A DNA stretch of 33,211 nt from Planctomycetaceae bacterium (lineage in GTDB: Bacteria; Planctomycetota; Planctomycetia; Planctomycetales; Planctomycetaceae), in contig JAQGHS010000774.1 in assembly GCA_028291605.1 (NCBI GenBank), forward strand, positions 1 through 33,211, given 5' to 3'. The notes below the pieces were generated by a model. That model had not been told where the DNA came from. It did no database searches and saw only the letters and a program-made list of their open reading frames with translations. A program made the position numbers and the translations under genes. This document shows, piece after piece, positions 25,210 through 33,211 of this stretch; position 1 is the first letter of the stretch, and every line of letters starts with the position of its first letter.

Positions 25210-25498
25210 TATCGGTTTGTCAAGAGGCAGCCCGTGATCTCACAAGAGGGAATCCGAATCCGGGCCAGGCCACGGGTTCTCTGAACGTGTATGAGCAAAG
25301 CGAATTCGAGGATGTTTGGTTGGTGACTCTCCCCCCGCACGCAGTTGGCTCTGGTGTTGAGTGTGATTGTGTCGGTTGGAATTCTGGGTATCATGCGGGC
25401 GTTGTTCGCGTGGAGTGCGTCACAGAGGCCGCTGCCTAGCGGATCAACTCCGAGTGACCCCGTACCCGTTCCTGACACGTACTCCGAAGGATTGAGCC

Positions 25499-25762
25499 AT
25501 GCGCAAATCGGCAGTTCTGTTCTTGTTGATGTTGGCTGTGATGGCGGTGGCGTTGCACTCCCCAAATGAATCGACCCTGGGGCAGGTTAAGCAATCAGTT
25601 CCGATTCCAAAGTGGGAATACATGGTCGTCTCGGGGGACGCGTTTCCTACCCGAACGGCGGTGCTTTCGATGCAGAACCGATTCAATGAACTGGGGAAAG
25701 AGGGGTGGGAAATCTCCCTGGCGATACGCGAAGGATTCGTCTTCAAGCGGACTGTGAAATAA
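25499..25762 (+). CDS. Small secreted DUF4177-like protein
   Basis: MRKSAVLFLLMLAVMAVALHS signal peptide; KWEYMVVSGDAF...MQNRFNELGKEGWEISLAIREGFVFKRTVK. Confidence 0.65.
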   Translation: MRKSAVLFLLMLAVMAVALHSPNESTLGQVKQSVPIPKWEYMVVSGDAFPTRTAVLSMQNRFNELGKEGWEISLAIREGFVFKRTVK

Positions 25763-25808
25763 TCGCCGTTCACTAGGACGGAGCATTCAGATCCCCGCGT
25801 GCAAAGCG

Positions 25809-25851
25809 ATAGAGATATTTGTGCTGAAGCCACGCTCACCAGAGCCTGGAG
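25809..25851 (+). repeat. Solo arm copy of dispersed repeat family B
   Basis: atagagatatttgtgctgaagccacgctcaccagagcctgga. Confidence 0.7.
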
Positions 25852-25902
25852 ATCCACCAACGAAAGCTCAACGGCTACCCATCATTCCGATAGTGAAGTC
25901 TG

Positions 25903-26772
25903 TCACTTCTTTCCCGCTACGAACTTTTCGGCCTGCGGATCCCAGGCAATCTTTTGTTCACGTTCCTGATCCAGGAGTGACCTCCAGTACCGATCAAACT
26001 TCGTCTGGCGTTGCTGTTCGTCGTCCTGATCGTTGTATTCTGGCCAGGACTTCGGAACCTCAGGCGACATGCGATACGCGTGGGTCCGAATGGATGTGGT
26101 GGCTTGACGACGGGTTTCCGCATCAAGTCTCCTGAACTTGGGAGACGTTAAGAGCGCTTCGGCCGCAGCCAAGGGGGACTGTGACGGAATCAGCGGCGTC
26201 GTACGCATGATACTGTTCCGGCGCACCCACTCGATGTGTGATGCTGGATGTTCCTCCTGCCCACCAAAAAAGGTGCCATGTCCCACCATAAAAGGAATAT
26301 CGTTGATCAACTCGAGCGGTTCGAGGGGCCAGAGAGATTGATCGCGAGAATCATTGTCCAGCAAGAAGACCGCAATGGCCGGTGAGGGATTTCGTCGAGC
26401 GGGATCTGCAGGTTCAAATAGCAGCCGAACAATCCAGAATACGATTTTCGGTTCGTCGTAAGCAGATCTCCGTCTGTCGAAAGGAGGTCTTATTGATGTC
26501 CATGCCAGGTATTCTTCCAGCCTGGCCAGAGCCTGTTCCTTACCCAGCCGTTGCAACGCGTTCACGGCTCGGATGACATCCAAACCCGTGGCGGACGACG
26601 AATGCGGGCCGTGACCCCATGGCCAGCCACTGGCGCGATAGATCAAGTCCGCTTCCGGCGAGAGCTTCGGCCGTGGTTCAACCTCTCGCCTGCGTTTTTC
26701 TTGAGCTTGCTGCGTGCCTGGTCGCGTCAACAGGATCAAGCCGAGGCAAGTCGAAATCAGGATCAGTCTCAT
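25903..26772 (-). CDS. Secreted hypothetical protein
   Basis: MRLILISTCLGLILLTRPGTQQAQ signal peptide; 289 aa uninterrupted ORF, no family recognised. Confidence 0.7.
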   Translation of the reverse strand: MRLILISTCLGLILLTRPGTQQAQEKRRREVEPRPKLSPEADLIYRASGWPWGHGPHSSSATGLDVIRAVNALQRLGKEQALARLEEYLAWTSIRPPFDRRRSAYDEPKIVFWIVRLLFEPADPARRNPSPAIAVFLLDNDSRDQSLWPLEPLELINDIPFMVGHGTFFGGQEEHPASHIEWVRRNSIMRTTPLIPSQSPLAAAEALLTSPKFRRLDAETRRQATTSIRTHAYRMSPEVPKSWPEYNDQDDEQQRQTKFDRYWRSLLDQEREQKIAWDPQAEKFVAGKK

Positions 26773-26791
26773 GAGATTATCTTCTCCGTGC

Positions 26792-26935
26792 GTCCGGCCC
26801 GACTAAGTAGACCGGCAGAAATATTTATGCTGTAGCCACGCTCGCCAGAGCGTGGGAATCCATGGTAAATCGCCCACGTTCTGGCGAACGTGGCTACATA
26901 GTTATTTCTGGGCTCCTACTTAGTGGGGCCGGCTA
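26792..26935. repeat. Full-length imperfect palindrome, dispersed repeat family B (MITE-like)
   Basis: Left arm gtccggcccgactaagtagaccggcagaaatatttatgctgtagccacgctcgccagagcgtggg; right arm reverse-complements to ccggccccactaagtaggagcccagaaataactatgtagccacgttcgccagaacgtgggcg. Confidence 0.8.
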
Positions 26936-26973
26936 TCAATTGGCGATTCCGGGAGAGATTCTACTAAGTCCCT

Positions 26974-29175
26974 TCAACGTTTTTTCTTTAACGCTTCATT
27001 CGCGACAGAGCGGACTTCCCAATCCGTCGATTGAGCCACCTCCCGCAATACGGCGATGGCCTCGGGGGTCCCGACCGCTACGAGCGTTTCGATGGCCTGT
27101 CTGGAATAACCCAGACGGGGCTGGCGTGCCCATTTCACGACAAACGACAGAAACGGTGCACCGTCGGCTTTCAATTCAGAAATGGTGTGAAAGCCATAAG
27201 CGAGATCAACGAAGCGTCCGGACTTCTGAGGTTCAAACAGACCCTTTAACTCGTGCTCCAAAGGCCCGCGATTTTGCGTGATCCGATAGATGGCGGCTGC
27301 GGCCCGCAGACGGATGCCGACGTCGGCATTCTGGAGATGTTTCTCGATCTCCGGGATGACCGGTTTGCCTTTATCTCCCATTTCCGCCAGCCGGTCCATT
27401 GCCGCTTGGGTGAATTTGATATCGCGTTCGGAGATCTGGTGCAGATAGAACGGAATGAGCAACTCGTGGTAAGCCTTGAATGGTCCCATTTGCTCCAGTC
27501 CGACGGGCACGTTGACTTGCCGGTCCTCGAACGCCTTGACGATCAAAGTCGCAGTTCGCCGAGGTTTTCGCGAGACACGGATCAGGGCTCGCAGGCATTC
27601 ATCGGCTTCACCACGATGCCCCGTCAGCAGTCCTTCTTCCAGCGATGCGATCGTTTCGGCAGAATGCAAATCGAGGGGAATGGTAAAGGCCGCGATTTCC
27701 TCCAGGGAGAGGCCCACATTCCAGAGGGCGGGTTCGGCGATATCGGCGGCCATCGGTCCCAGTCCGGCCAGGGTTTCAGCGACCTGCGATTTATCTCGAC
27801 CTTCAGACTTCCGCAGCATGTCCAGCAGTCGCTGCTTGAGCGACACGGCGCGCGGACCCATCTGCACGATCCCGTGCAAAGCAGTTTGTTGAATGTTCGG
27901 ATTCTTACTGGACAACATTTTCTCAATTGCTGGCAGGGCATCGACGTCGAACTCGGTCCAGGGCGAGTCCTGATTGATGATGAGCGGCTTGTTCGTGCGC
28001 TCGACGATGGTCTCGATGAGTTGCAGGCAGCGTGGTGCATCGTGCGTGATGCGCCAGAGCGTGATCGAGGATAATTCCGCGAGCACGGCAATCCGCCCCG
28101 AGTTGTCATCCGCTAACGGATTGTCCGTGTTTGATTTGGCGACCTTCTTCAACCGGACGTATTCATCGAGCGCCCCGTTCGCCGTTGCGATGACATTTGG
28201 TGCCGCCGTGGCACCTGCCGCTCCCAGCAAGGCCAAACGCTCCACCGCCAGAATCCGGGCTTCAAACTGTGGATGCTGCAGGCATTCGACCAACAGCGGG
28301 AGGTCAGCCGGATGGGGTGGGCCGATGTGCCTCAATGCTGCCTCGGCGGCCTCACCCAGCAGAAACCGCTCGTCATCCGCGGGGCCGATGGGATAAGCTT
28401 TGATGATCGCCGGGATCGCTCGGCGAGCTTCGATTCCGTAGTTGGCCAGCGCTGCGGCGGCGGGAGCACCGACTCCCGGACGAGACACCGCCTGCATCAA
28501 TCCGGCAATGGCGGCTTCCGGATCGGCGTGATTCGTTTGCAGCGCCCGGACCGCCGCGACTCCGACGGCAGGTTCCGCATCCGTCAGCAGCGACACGATG
28601 CTTGGTATGGCGGTTTTTCCCATGTGCGACAAAACGCGAGCCACCGCTGCCCGGACTCGCGGTTCGGAATCTTTGGCCAGAGTCTCGGTTTCGGTCACGT
28701 CCAGTCGCCGCAATCGACCGAGAACCTCAGTGGCCCCGGCGCGGACGAGTCTTGACTTGTCTCGTAATAATCCGCGTGCTGCCCCGACCGCCGGATCACC
28801 CATCGCAGTCAGAGCATCGATGGCCCCCGCTCGAATCCAGTGTCGGCGGTCGTCTAGTTTCTGGCACAACACGGGGACTGCAGGAACCGCCCGTGAGCCG
28901 AGTTTCGCCAACGCACGCAACGCGACTTCCGGCTGGCCGTACTTGTCGGCCTCGATCAGCGCGACGAGCAATCGCACGAGCTCGGTAATATCACCCTGGA
29001 GCTCAGTATCCTTCGCCGCTTCAATGGCGATCGCGACTCGGTCCAAGTCCCGGCTGCGCACCGCCTCGAGCAAACTGGGGCCCTGCACTTCTTGACCGTG
29101 GCCATTCGTCAAACAGATCGATAGACAGATTAAAAAGATGACACATGTCATTCGGGAATGCGGCAAAACAATCAT
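26974..29175 (-). CDS. Secreted HEAT-repeat protein (733 aa)
   Basis: N-terminal signal (MTCVIFLICLSICLTNGHGQ) and many tandem HEAT-like units (LRALAKLGSRAVPAVPVLCQKLDDRRHWIRAGAIDALTAMGDPAVGAARGLL...). Confidence 0.88.
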   Translation of the reverse strand: MIVLPHSRMTCVIFLICLSICLTNGHGQEVQGPSLLEAVRSRDLDRVAIAIEAAKDTELQGDITELVRLLVALIEADKYGQPEVALRALAKLGSRAVPAVPVLCQKLDDRRHWIRAGAIDALTAMGDPAVGAARGLLRDKSRLVRAGATEVLGRLRRLDVTETETLAKDSEPRVRAAVARVLSHMGKTAIPSIVSLLTDAEPAVGVAAVRALQTNHADPEAAIAGLMQAVSRPGVGAPAAAALANYGIEARRAIPAIIKAYPIGPADDERFLLGEAAEAALRHIGPPHPADLPLLVECLQHPQFEARILAVERLALLGAAGATAAPNVIATANGALDEYVRLKKVAKSNTDNPLADDNSGRIAVLAELSSITLWRITHDAPRCLQLIETIVERTNKPLIINQDSPWTEFDVDALPAIEKMLSSKNPNIQQTALHGIVQMGPRAVSLKQRLLDMLRKSEGRDKSQVAETLAGLGPMAADIAEPALWNVGLSLEEIAAFTIPLDLHSAETIASLEEGLLTGHRGEADECLRALIRVSRKPRRTATLIVKAFEDRQVNVPVGLEQMGPFKAYHELLIPFYLHQISERDIKFTQAAMDRLAEMGDKGKPVIPEIEKHLQNADVGIRLRAAAAIYRITQNRGPLEHELKGLFEPQKSGRFVDLAYGFHTISELKADGAPFLSFVVKWARQPRLGYSRQAIETLVAVGTPEAIAVLREVAQSTDWEVRSVANEALKKKR

Positions 29176-29570
29176 GATGGAATGGCACCGCAGTGAATGT
29201 CGTGTGGCCGAGTCAGTATGCGAAGGTCAGGCGTGCATCAAGGTTGTACACCCCTTTGACTCCTCATGATAGCTTGTGAAGACGATCGTATGAATCGGAA
29301 TCGACGCCTTGCTGATTCGCATTCAGGAATTCCCAAGTTGAGGGGGCAACAGGCCCACGGATCACGTCGACTGGATGCTCCGCGTCGGCGTGTCGGAGCG
29401 AATAGCTCGGCACCCGCTGGACTTGGACGTTCTTACCAAACACAATAGCCGCGATGCTCTGGATGTAAGAAAACACCATCGAGAACGACCACCAGGCTGT
29501 CGACGTGAGCTGCGACAGTGACGCAGAATGGCCACGTGAGACGTTGTTTTGCCAAGGAAAGGGCCGGTCT

Positions 29571-30800
29571 ATGAGTTTAGGAATCGAACTCTCCCGTCGC
29601 GATTTGCTGCGACATGCCGCGTTCGCCGGCGGGTCCGTCCTGGTTTTTGGCTCCGTACCCTCGGTGCGTGCCGCGTCCACTTTGCCCGCAGTCAAACCTG
29701 AGGACATTCAGCTCGATCCGCGGCGTCTGCAGGTGGCCTACGATCTGCTGGAGAAATGGACGACCGGTCCGAATGCTCCGGTTCCCGGTGGGGCGATTCT
29801 GGTCGGCCGCTTCGGGAAAACGGTGACGCCGCGGTTCTTCGGACGCCAGGGACCCGAACCTGATGCCGAGCGAATTCGTGACGACGCCATGTTTTACATG
29901 GCGTCGGTTACCAAGCCGGTGATCTTTATGGCGGGCATGCTGCTCGTGGAACGCGGACAACTCAATCTGAGCGATCGGGTCACACGCTATATTCCCGAGT
30001 TCACCGGCAAGGATAAGGACAAGGCACAGGTCCTCCACCTCTTTACGCACACGTCGGGGCTCCCGGACGAATTGCCACGCAACGGGGAGTTGCGGAGTCA
30101 ACAGGCACCGTTGGCAAAATTCATTGAAGAAGTCATCAAGACCGATTTGCAGTTCGCACCGGGCACCCAGTTCAGCTATTCCAGTTCGGCAACGATCCTC
30201 GTCGCCGAGATCGTGCAGCGGCTTTCCGGTAAATCGATCCGCGATTTCGTGCGGGATGAAATCATCACGCCCCTGGGGCTGAAGTCGACGGGGTTGGGAT
30301 CACAAGGATTTGCTCGCGAACGGCTCGTACGCACGACCGTGCCAGACTACCAGGTCGGCAGCCCGGGAAATTGGAATACCACGTATTGGCAGGAGTTCGG
30401 TTCGCCAGCGGGCGGACTGTTCAGCACGCCCGCGGATTATGCGGTGATCTGTTCCCTGATGCTCGGCGGCGGCAAGTGGGGCGATGTCCGGCTCTTGTCG
30501 CCTGCGACCGTTCGCATGATGACCACGAACCGGTTGAACGATCTGCCCGACCTGCCAGAGCCAGTGCGCCGCACGCAGCCGTGGGGGCTTGGCTGGCGAC
30601 AGAACCACCTGGGCACAGCCGACAGTTGGAGCGACCTACTGAGCCGGCGGGTCTTCGGTCACACCGGGTCGGCAGGCAACGTCGTCTGGATGGACCCGGA
30701 AACTCAGGGGTTTTGTATTGTGTTGACGAATTACCTGCGCGCAAGAGCTCCCTGGCGTCTGGTGCATTTGTCAAATGCCGTCGCCGCGGCGTTTGTGTAG
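29571..30800 (+). CDS. Serine hydrolase, class-C beta-lactamase family, Tat signal
   Basis: SRRDLLRHAAFAGGSV Tat-like signal; MASVTKP (SxxK), YSSSATILVAEIVQRLSG, HTGSAGNVVWMDPETQ. Confidence 0.9.
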   Translation: MSLGIELSRRDLLRHAAFAGGSVLVFGSVPSVRAASTLPAVKPEDIQLDPRRLQVAYDLLEKWTTGPNAPVPGGAILVGRFGKTVTPRFFGRQGPEPDAERIRDDAMFYMASVTKPVIFMAGMLLVERGQLNLSDRVTRYIPEFTGKDKDKAQVLHLFTHTSGLPDELPRNGELRSQQAPLAKFIEEVIKTDLQFAPGTQFSYSSSATILVAEIVQRLSGKSIRDFVRDEIITPLGLKSTGLGSQGFARERLVRTTVPDYQVGSPGNWNTTYWQEFGSPAGGLFSTPADYAVICSLMLGGGKWGDVRLLSPATVRMMTTNRLNDLPDLPEPVRRTQPWGLGWRQNHLGTADSWSDLLSRRVFGHTGSAGNVVWMDPETQGFCIVLTNYLRARAPWRLVHLSNAVAAAFV

Positions 30801-30826
30801 GTTGGATCTCAAAGGAACATTTCAGC

Positions 30827-31948
30827 ATGAGTCGCTCTATCATCATTGCCGTTTTGAGTTTGGTGTCGGCGCTGCCGTTGGCGGTCGCGGAAGATGTCCG
30901 CTTGCCGCGGAGTTCGCCCGAGTCCCAGGGTGTATCTTCGAAGGCGATTCGCGAGTTCATCGATACGGCGAATCAGAAAATCGATACGTTGCACAGCTTC
31001 ATCCTGGTGCGCCATGGGCACGTTGTCGCCGAGGGATGGTGGAAGCCCGAAACGGCCGATAAGCCGCATGTGCTGCATTCGCTCAGTAAGAGTTTTTGCT
31101 CCACCGCAGTGGGACTCGCCGTCGCTGAAGGAAAGCTGAGTATCGATGATCCGGTACTGAAGTTCTTTCCGGAAGATGTACCCGAGAAGCCATCGGACAA
31201 GCTGAAGCAGATGCGCGTTCGAGATCTGCTGACGATGTCGACGGGACATGAGACCGAGCCGAAGTTCACCCCAGAGGATTCCTGGGTGAAAACGTTTCTC
31301 GCGCATCCGGTGCCGCATAAACCGGGGGCCCATTTCCAATACAATTCGCCCGCGACCTACATGCAGTCGGCCATCGTGCAGAAGGTCACGGGCCAGACCG
31401 TGCTGGAGTTTTTGAAACCGCGCCTGTTTGAACCGCTGGGCATCGAGAACCCGACCTGGATGAACAGCCCGCAGGGAGTTTCGACTGGCGGCTGGGGCTT
31501 GATGCTGCGCAGCGAAGACATTGCCAAGTTCGGGCAGTTATATTTGCAAAAGGGAAAGTGGAATGGCAAGCAGCTCGTGCCCGCCGCTTGGATCGAGCAG
31601 GCGACCGCGAAACAAGTCTCGAACGGCAGCGACCCCGCTCGCGATTGGGATCAGGGCTATGGGTTTCAGTTTTGGCGTTGCCGACATGGAGCTTACCGCG
31701 GCGACGGAGCGTTCGGACAGTTTTGTATTGTGCTGCCGGAACAAGACGCGGTCATCGCCATCACCGCTGATACCAGAGACATGCAGGCCGAACTGAATGT
31801 GGTCTGGGACAAGCTACTGCCGGCGTTCCAGGCGGCCGCGCTGCCGGCTAACGTTGATGAAGAAAACCTGCTCAAAGCGGCGCTCGCCAAGCTTGTTGTT
31901 CCGGAAAAGCACACCCCAAATACACTCAAGTTACCGGGGACGAAATAA
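30827..31948 (+). CDS. Serine hydrolase, class-C beta-lactamase family, secreted
   Basis: Signal peptide MSRSIIIAVLSLVSALPLAVAE; HSLSKSFCSTAVGLAV (SxxK), YNSPATYMQSAIVQKVTG, GDGAFGQFCIVLPEQDAV. Confidence 0.9.
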   Translation: MSRSIIIAVLSLVSALPLAVAEDVRLPRSSPESQGVSSKAIREFIDTANQKIDTLHSFILVRHGHVVAEGWWKPETADKPHVLHSLSKSFCSTAVGLAVAEGKLSIDDPVLKFFPEDVPEKPSDKLKQMRVRDLLTMSTGHETEPKFTPEDSWVKTFLAHPVPHKPGAHFQYNSPATYMQSAIVQKVTGQTVLEFLKPRLFEPLGIENPTWMNSPQGVSTGGWGLMLRSEDIAKFGQLYLQKGKWNGKQLVPAAWIEQATAKQVSNGSDPARDWDQGYGFQFWRCRHGAYRGDGAFGQFCIVLPEQDAVIAITADTRDMQAELNVVWDKLLPAFQAAALPANVDEENLLKAALAKLVVPEKHTPNTLKLPGTK

Positions 31949-31952
31949 TCCC

Positions 31953-32099
31953 CGTGGGATAGGCATCCTGCCTGTCGATCGCGAAGCGACAAAGCAGTGA
32001 ACCAAGAGACTATGTCAATCATAGCGGCGATCGTAGGATGAATGGACTTCGGGTTTGTCGCATCAGGCGACAAAAGACAGGCAGGATGCCTATCCCACG
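31953..32099. repeat. Long intergenic inverted repeat (family C), perfect 24-bp arms
   Basis: CGTGGGATAGGCATCCTGCCTGTC (31953-31976) vs GACAGGCAGGATGCCTATCCCACG (32076-32099). Confidence 0.9.
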
Positions 32100-32138
32100 A
32101 CGAAGAATCCTAATCATTTTAACATCTCAGGAAATATC

Positions 32139-33011
32139 ATGAAATCTGGTCTAGTGGGCCTAATCTTTTTGTTGTCGTCAGTCTCTGCGTTTGCCGAGCT
32201 GCCGAAGGATATTCCGACCGCGATTCCGTTATGGAGCCAGGGGGCTCCGGGTTCTGAGGCTCGCGCGAAGGAGATGGAAGACTTTGTCGGAGACAATTGC
32301 GGCAATGTGCATAACCCGACGCTCACGCCGTATGTGCCCGAGCGTGCCAAGGCCACGGGCACCGCTGTCATCATTTGTCCGGGCGGAGGACATTCCAAGC
32401 TGTGTCTGGGGCATGAGGGCTATGCGCTGGCCGAATGGTTTCGAGATCGGGGCATTGCGGCATTCGTGTTGAAGTACCGGCTCGCTCGTGAGAAGGGGAG
32501 CACTTACACGATCCAGGAGCATGCGATGGCGGACACTCGAAGGGCATTGCGATTGGTTCGCAGCCGCGCTGCCGAGTGGCACATCAAGAGCGATCGAGTG
32601 GGCATTCTCGGGTTCTCGGCGGGGGGCGAACTCGCTGCGTATGCGGCCATGAAGAACGATCCCGGCCAGAAGAATGCGGCGGATGTCATCGAGCAACAGA
32701 GCTGCCGGCCCGATTTCCAGGCACTCATCTATCCGGGGAGTTCAGGCAGCTTCACTGCCGAGGCTGGGATGCCTCCGGTGTTTATTACGGCTGGATACGG
32801 TGACCGGCCCGATATCTCCGAAGGGATGGCGACACTCTACCTCAAGTACAAAGCGGTCAAGGTCCCCGCGGAACTGCTGCTGTTCGCCAATGCGGGCCAC
32901 GGGTTCGGATATCGCCACAATGTCAAGCCCAGCGCCGCCGCTCGCTGGCCGGAGCGATTCACAGAATGGCTGACCGACAGCGGCCTGCTGGACGTGCAGG
33001 AAACAAAGTAG
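32139..33011 (+). CDS. Secreted alpha/beta hydrolase (esterase/acetylxylan-esterase-like)
   Basis: Signal peptide MKSGLVGLIFLLSSVSAFAE; AVIICPGGGHSKLCLGHEGYALAEWFRDRGIAAFVLKYRL; nucleophile GFSAGGELAAY; NAGHGFG His. Confidence 0.9.
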   Translation: MKSGLVGLIFLLSSVSAFAELPKDIPTAIPLWSQGAPGSEARAKEMEDFVGDNCGNVHNPTLTPYVPERAKATGTAVIICPGGGHSKLCLGHEGYALAEWFRDRGIAAFVLKYRLAREKGSTYTIQEHAMADTRRALRLVRSRAAEWHIKSDRVGILGFSAGGELAAYAAMKNDPGQKNAADVIEQQSCRPDFQALIYPGSSGSFTAEAGMPPVFITAGYGDRPDISEGMATLYLKYKAVKVPAELLLFANAGHGFGYRHNVKPSAAARWPERFTEWLTDSGLLDVQETK

Positions 33012-33034
33012 CGCTTCGTCAAAGCTAGGAATTG

Positions 33035-33108
33035 GGGTGCCACTGGCGCTGCCAGTGCTTTGCCGGACAGCCGAACGACTATCGGCACTGGCAGAGCCAG
33101 TGGCACCC
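33035..33108. repeat. Long intergenic inverted repeat (family D), 24-bp arms with one mismatch
   Basis: gggtgccactggcgctgccagtgc (33035-33058) vs gcactggcagagccagtggcaccc (33085-33108). Confidence 0.88.
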
Positions 33109-33115
33109 TACGCCG

Positions 33116-33211
33116 TTAACCCTTTTCCCGTTGAATGAAAGAAGTCTTGATGCGATTGAGGTTTGTGGTCATATCTTCCGTTACCACACGAGTCGATAGG
33201 ACCCCTCTCTC
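33116..33211 (-). CDS. Possible C-terminal end of a minus-strand CDS running off the window
   Basis: Open frame ...ERGVLSTRVVTEDMTTNLNRIKTSFIQREKG* from the window edge. Confidence 0.3.
   Translation of the reverse strand, partial: ERGVLSTRVVTEDMTTNLNRIKTSFIQREKG

Noticed and set aside
27253-28074. 273-aa plus-strand ORF
   Set aside because: Antisense to the HEAT-repeat gene, which has coherent repeats and a signal peptide.
29264-29707. 147-aa minus-strand ORF upstream of the serine hydrolase
   Set aside because: Partly antisense to the serine hydrolase start; no domain recognised, although its C-terminal part could be a relic.

Overview
The window looks planctomycete: a DUF1559 (prepilin-type N-terminus, H-X9-DG-like C-terminus) protein, a TIGR02996-like domain, and several families of long intergenic palindromes. 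It falls into four parts. (1) ~1-6110: a run of small, unrelated, same-strand ORFs separated by a recurring imperfect-palindromic element of the form RYYYAAC ... CGGTTCAACCCGACATTGTGCCGCGGGCGGGT ... CTCGCGCGGCACAACGCGGTTTAACCTGGGCGTTAGGC. I read this as an integron gene-cassette array: a sedentary integron, or a CALIN if no integrase exists. It starts upstream of the window, and no integrase is visible here. Cargo includes a TIGR02996-like domain fused to a BCCP-like domain whose biotinylated Lys is replaced by His, a SUKH-type immunity-like protein, a zinc-ribbon protein, a secreted C-type-lectin-like protein and several orphans. An opposite-strand HARE-HTH-like/HNH endonuclease lies at the right border. 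(2) ~7092-21436: a cobalamin locus. It has cbiA/cobB on the minus strand; a clear cobalamin riboswitch (+) directly upstream of a 49-codon small ORF and a DUF1559 pseudopilin-like gene; a hairpin; then a tightly overlapping plus-strand operon bluB-cobQ-cobO-cobT-cobS-cobC-cobU-btuF-btuC-btuD-cbiB-cobD. No corrin-ring genes are in the window. (3) ~21485-25210: a lactonase-like beta-propeller, a small conserved-type protein, and a MarR regulator plus a QueG-like Fe-S protein fused to an SCP2-like domain. These last two share a near-identical palindromic operator, and a 5' remnant of a Rossmann-fold oxidoreductase gene lies between operator and marR. (4) ~25400-33211: secreted hypotheticals, a HEAT-repeat protein, two class-C beta-lactamase-like serine hydrolases and an alpha/beta hydrolase, with long inverted-repeat elements between genes. 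All calls come from reading the sequence; no database search was run.
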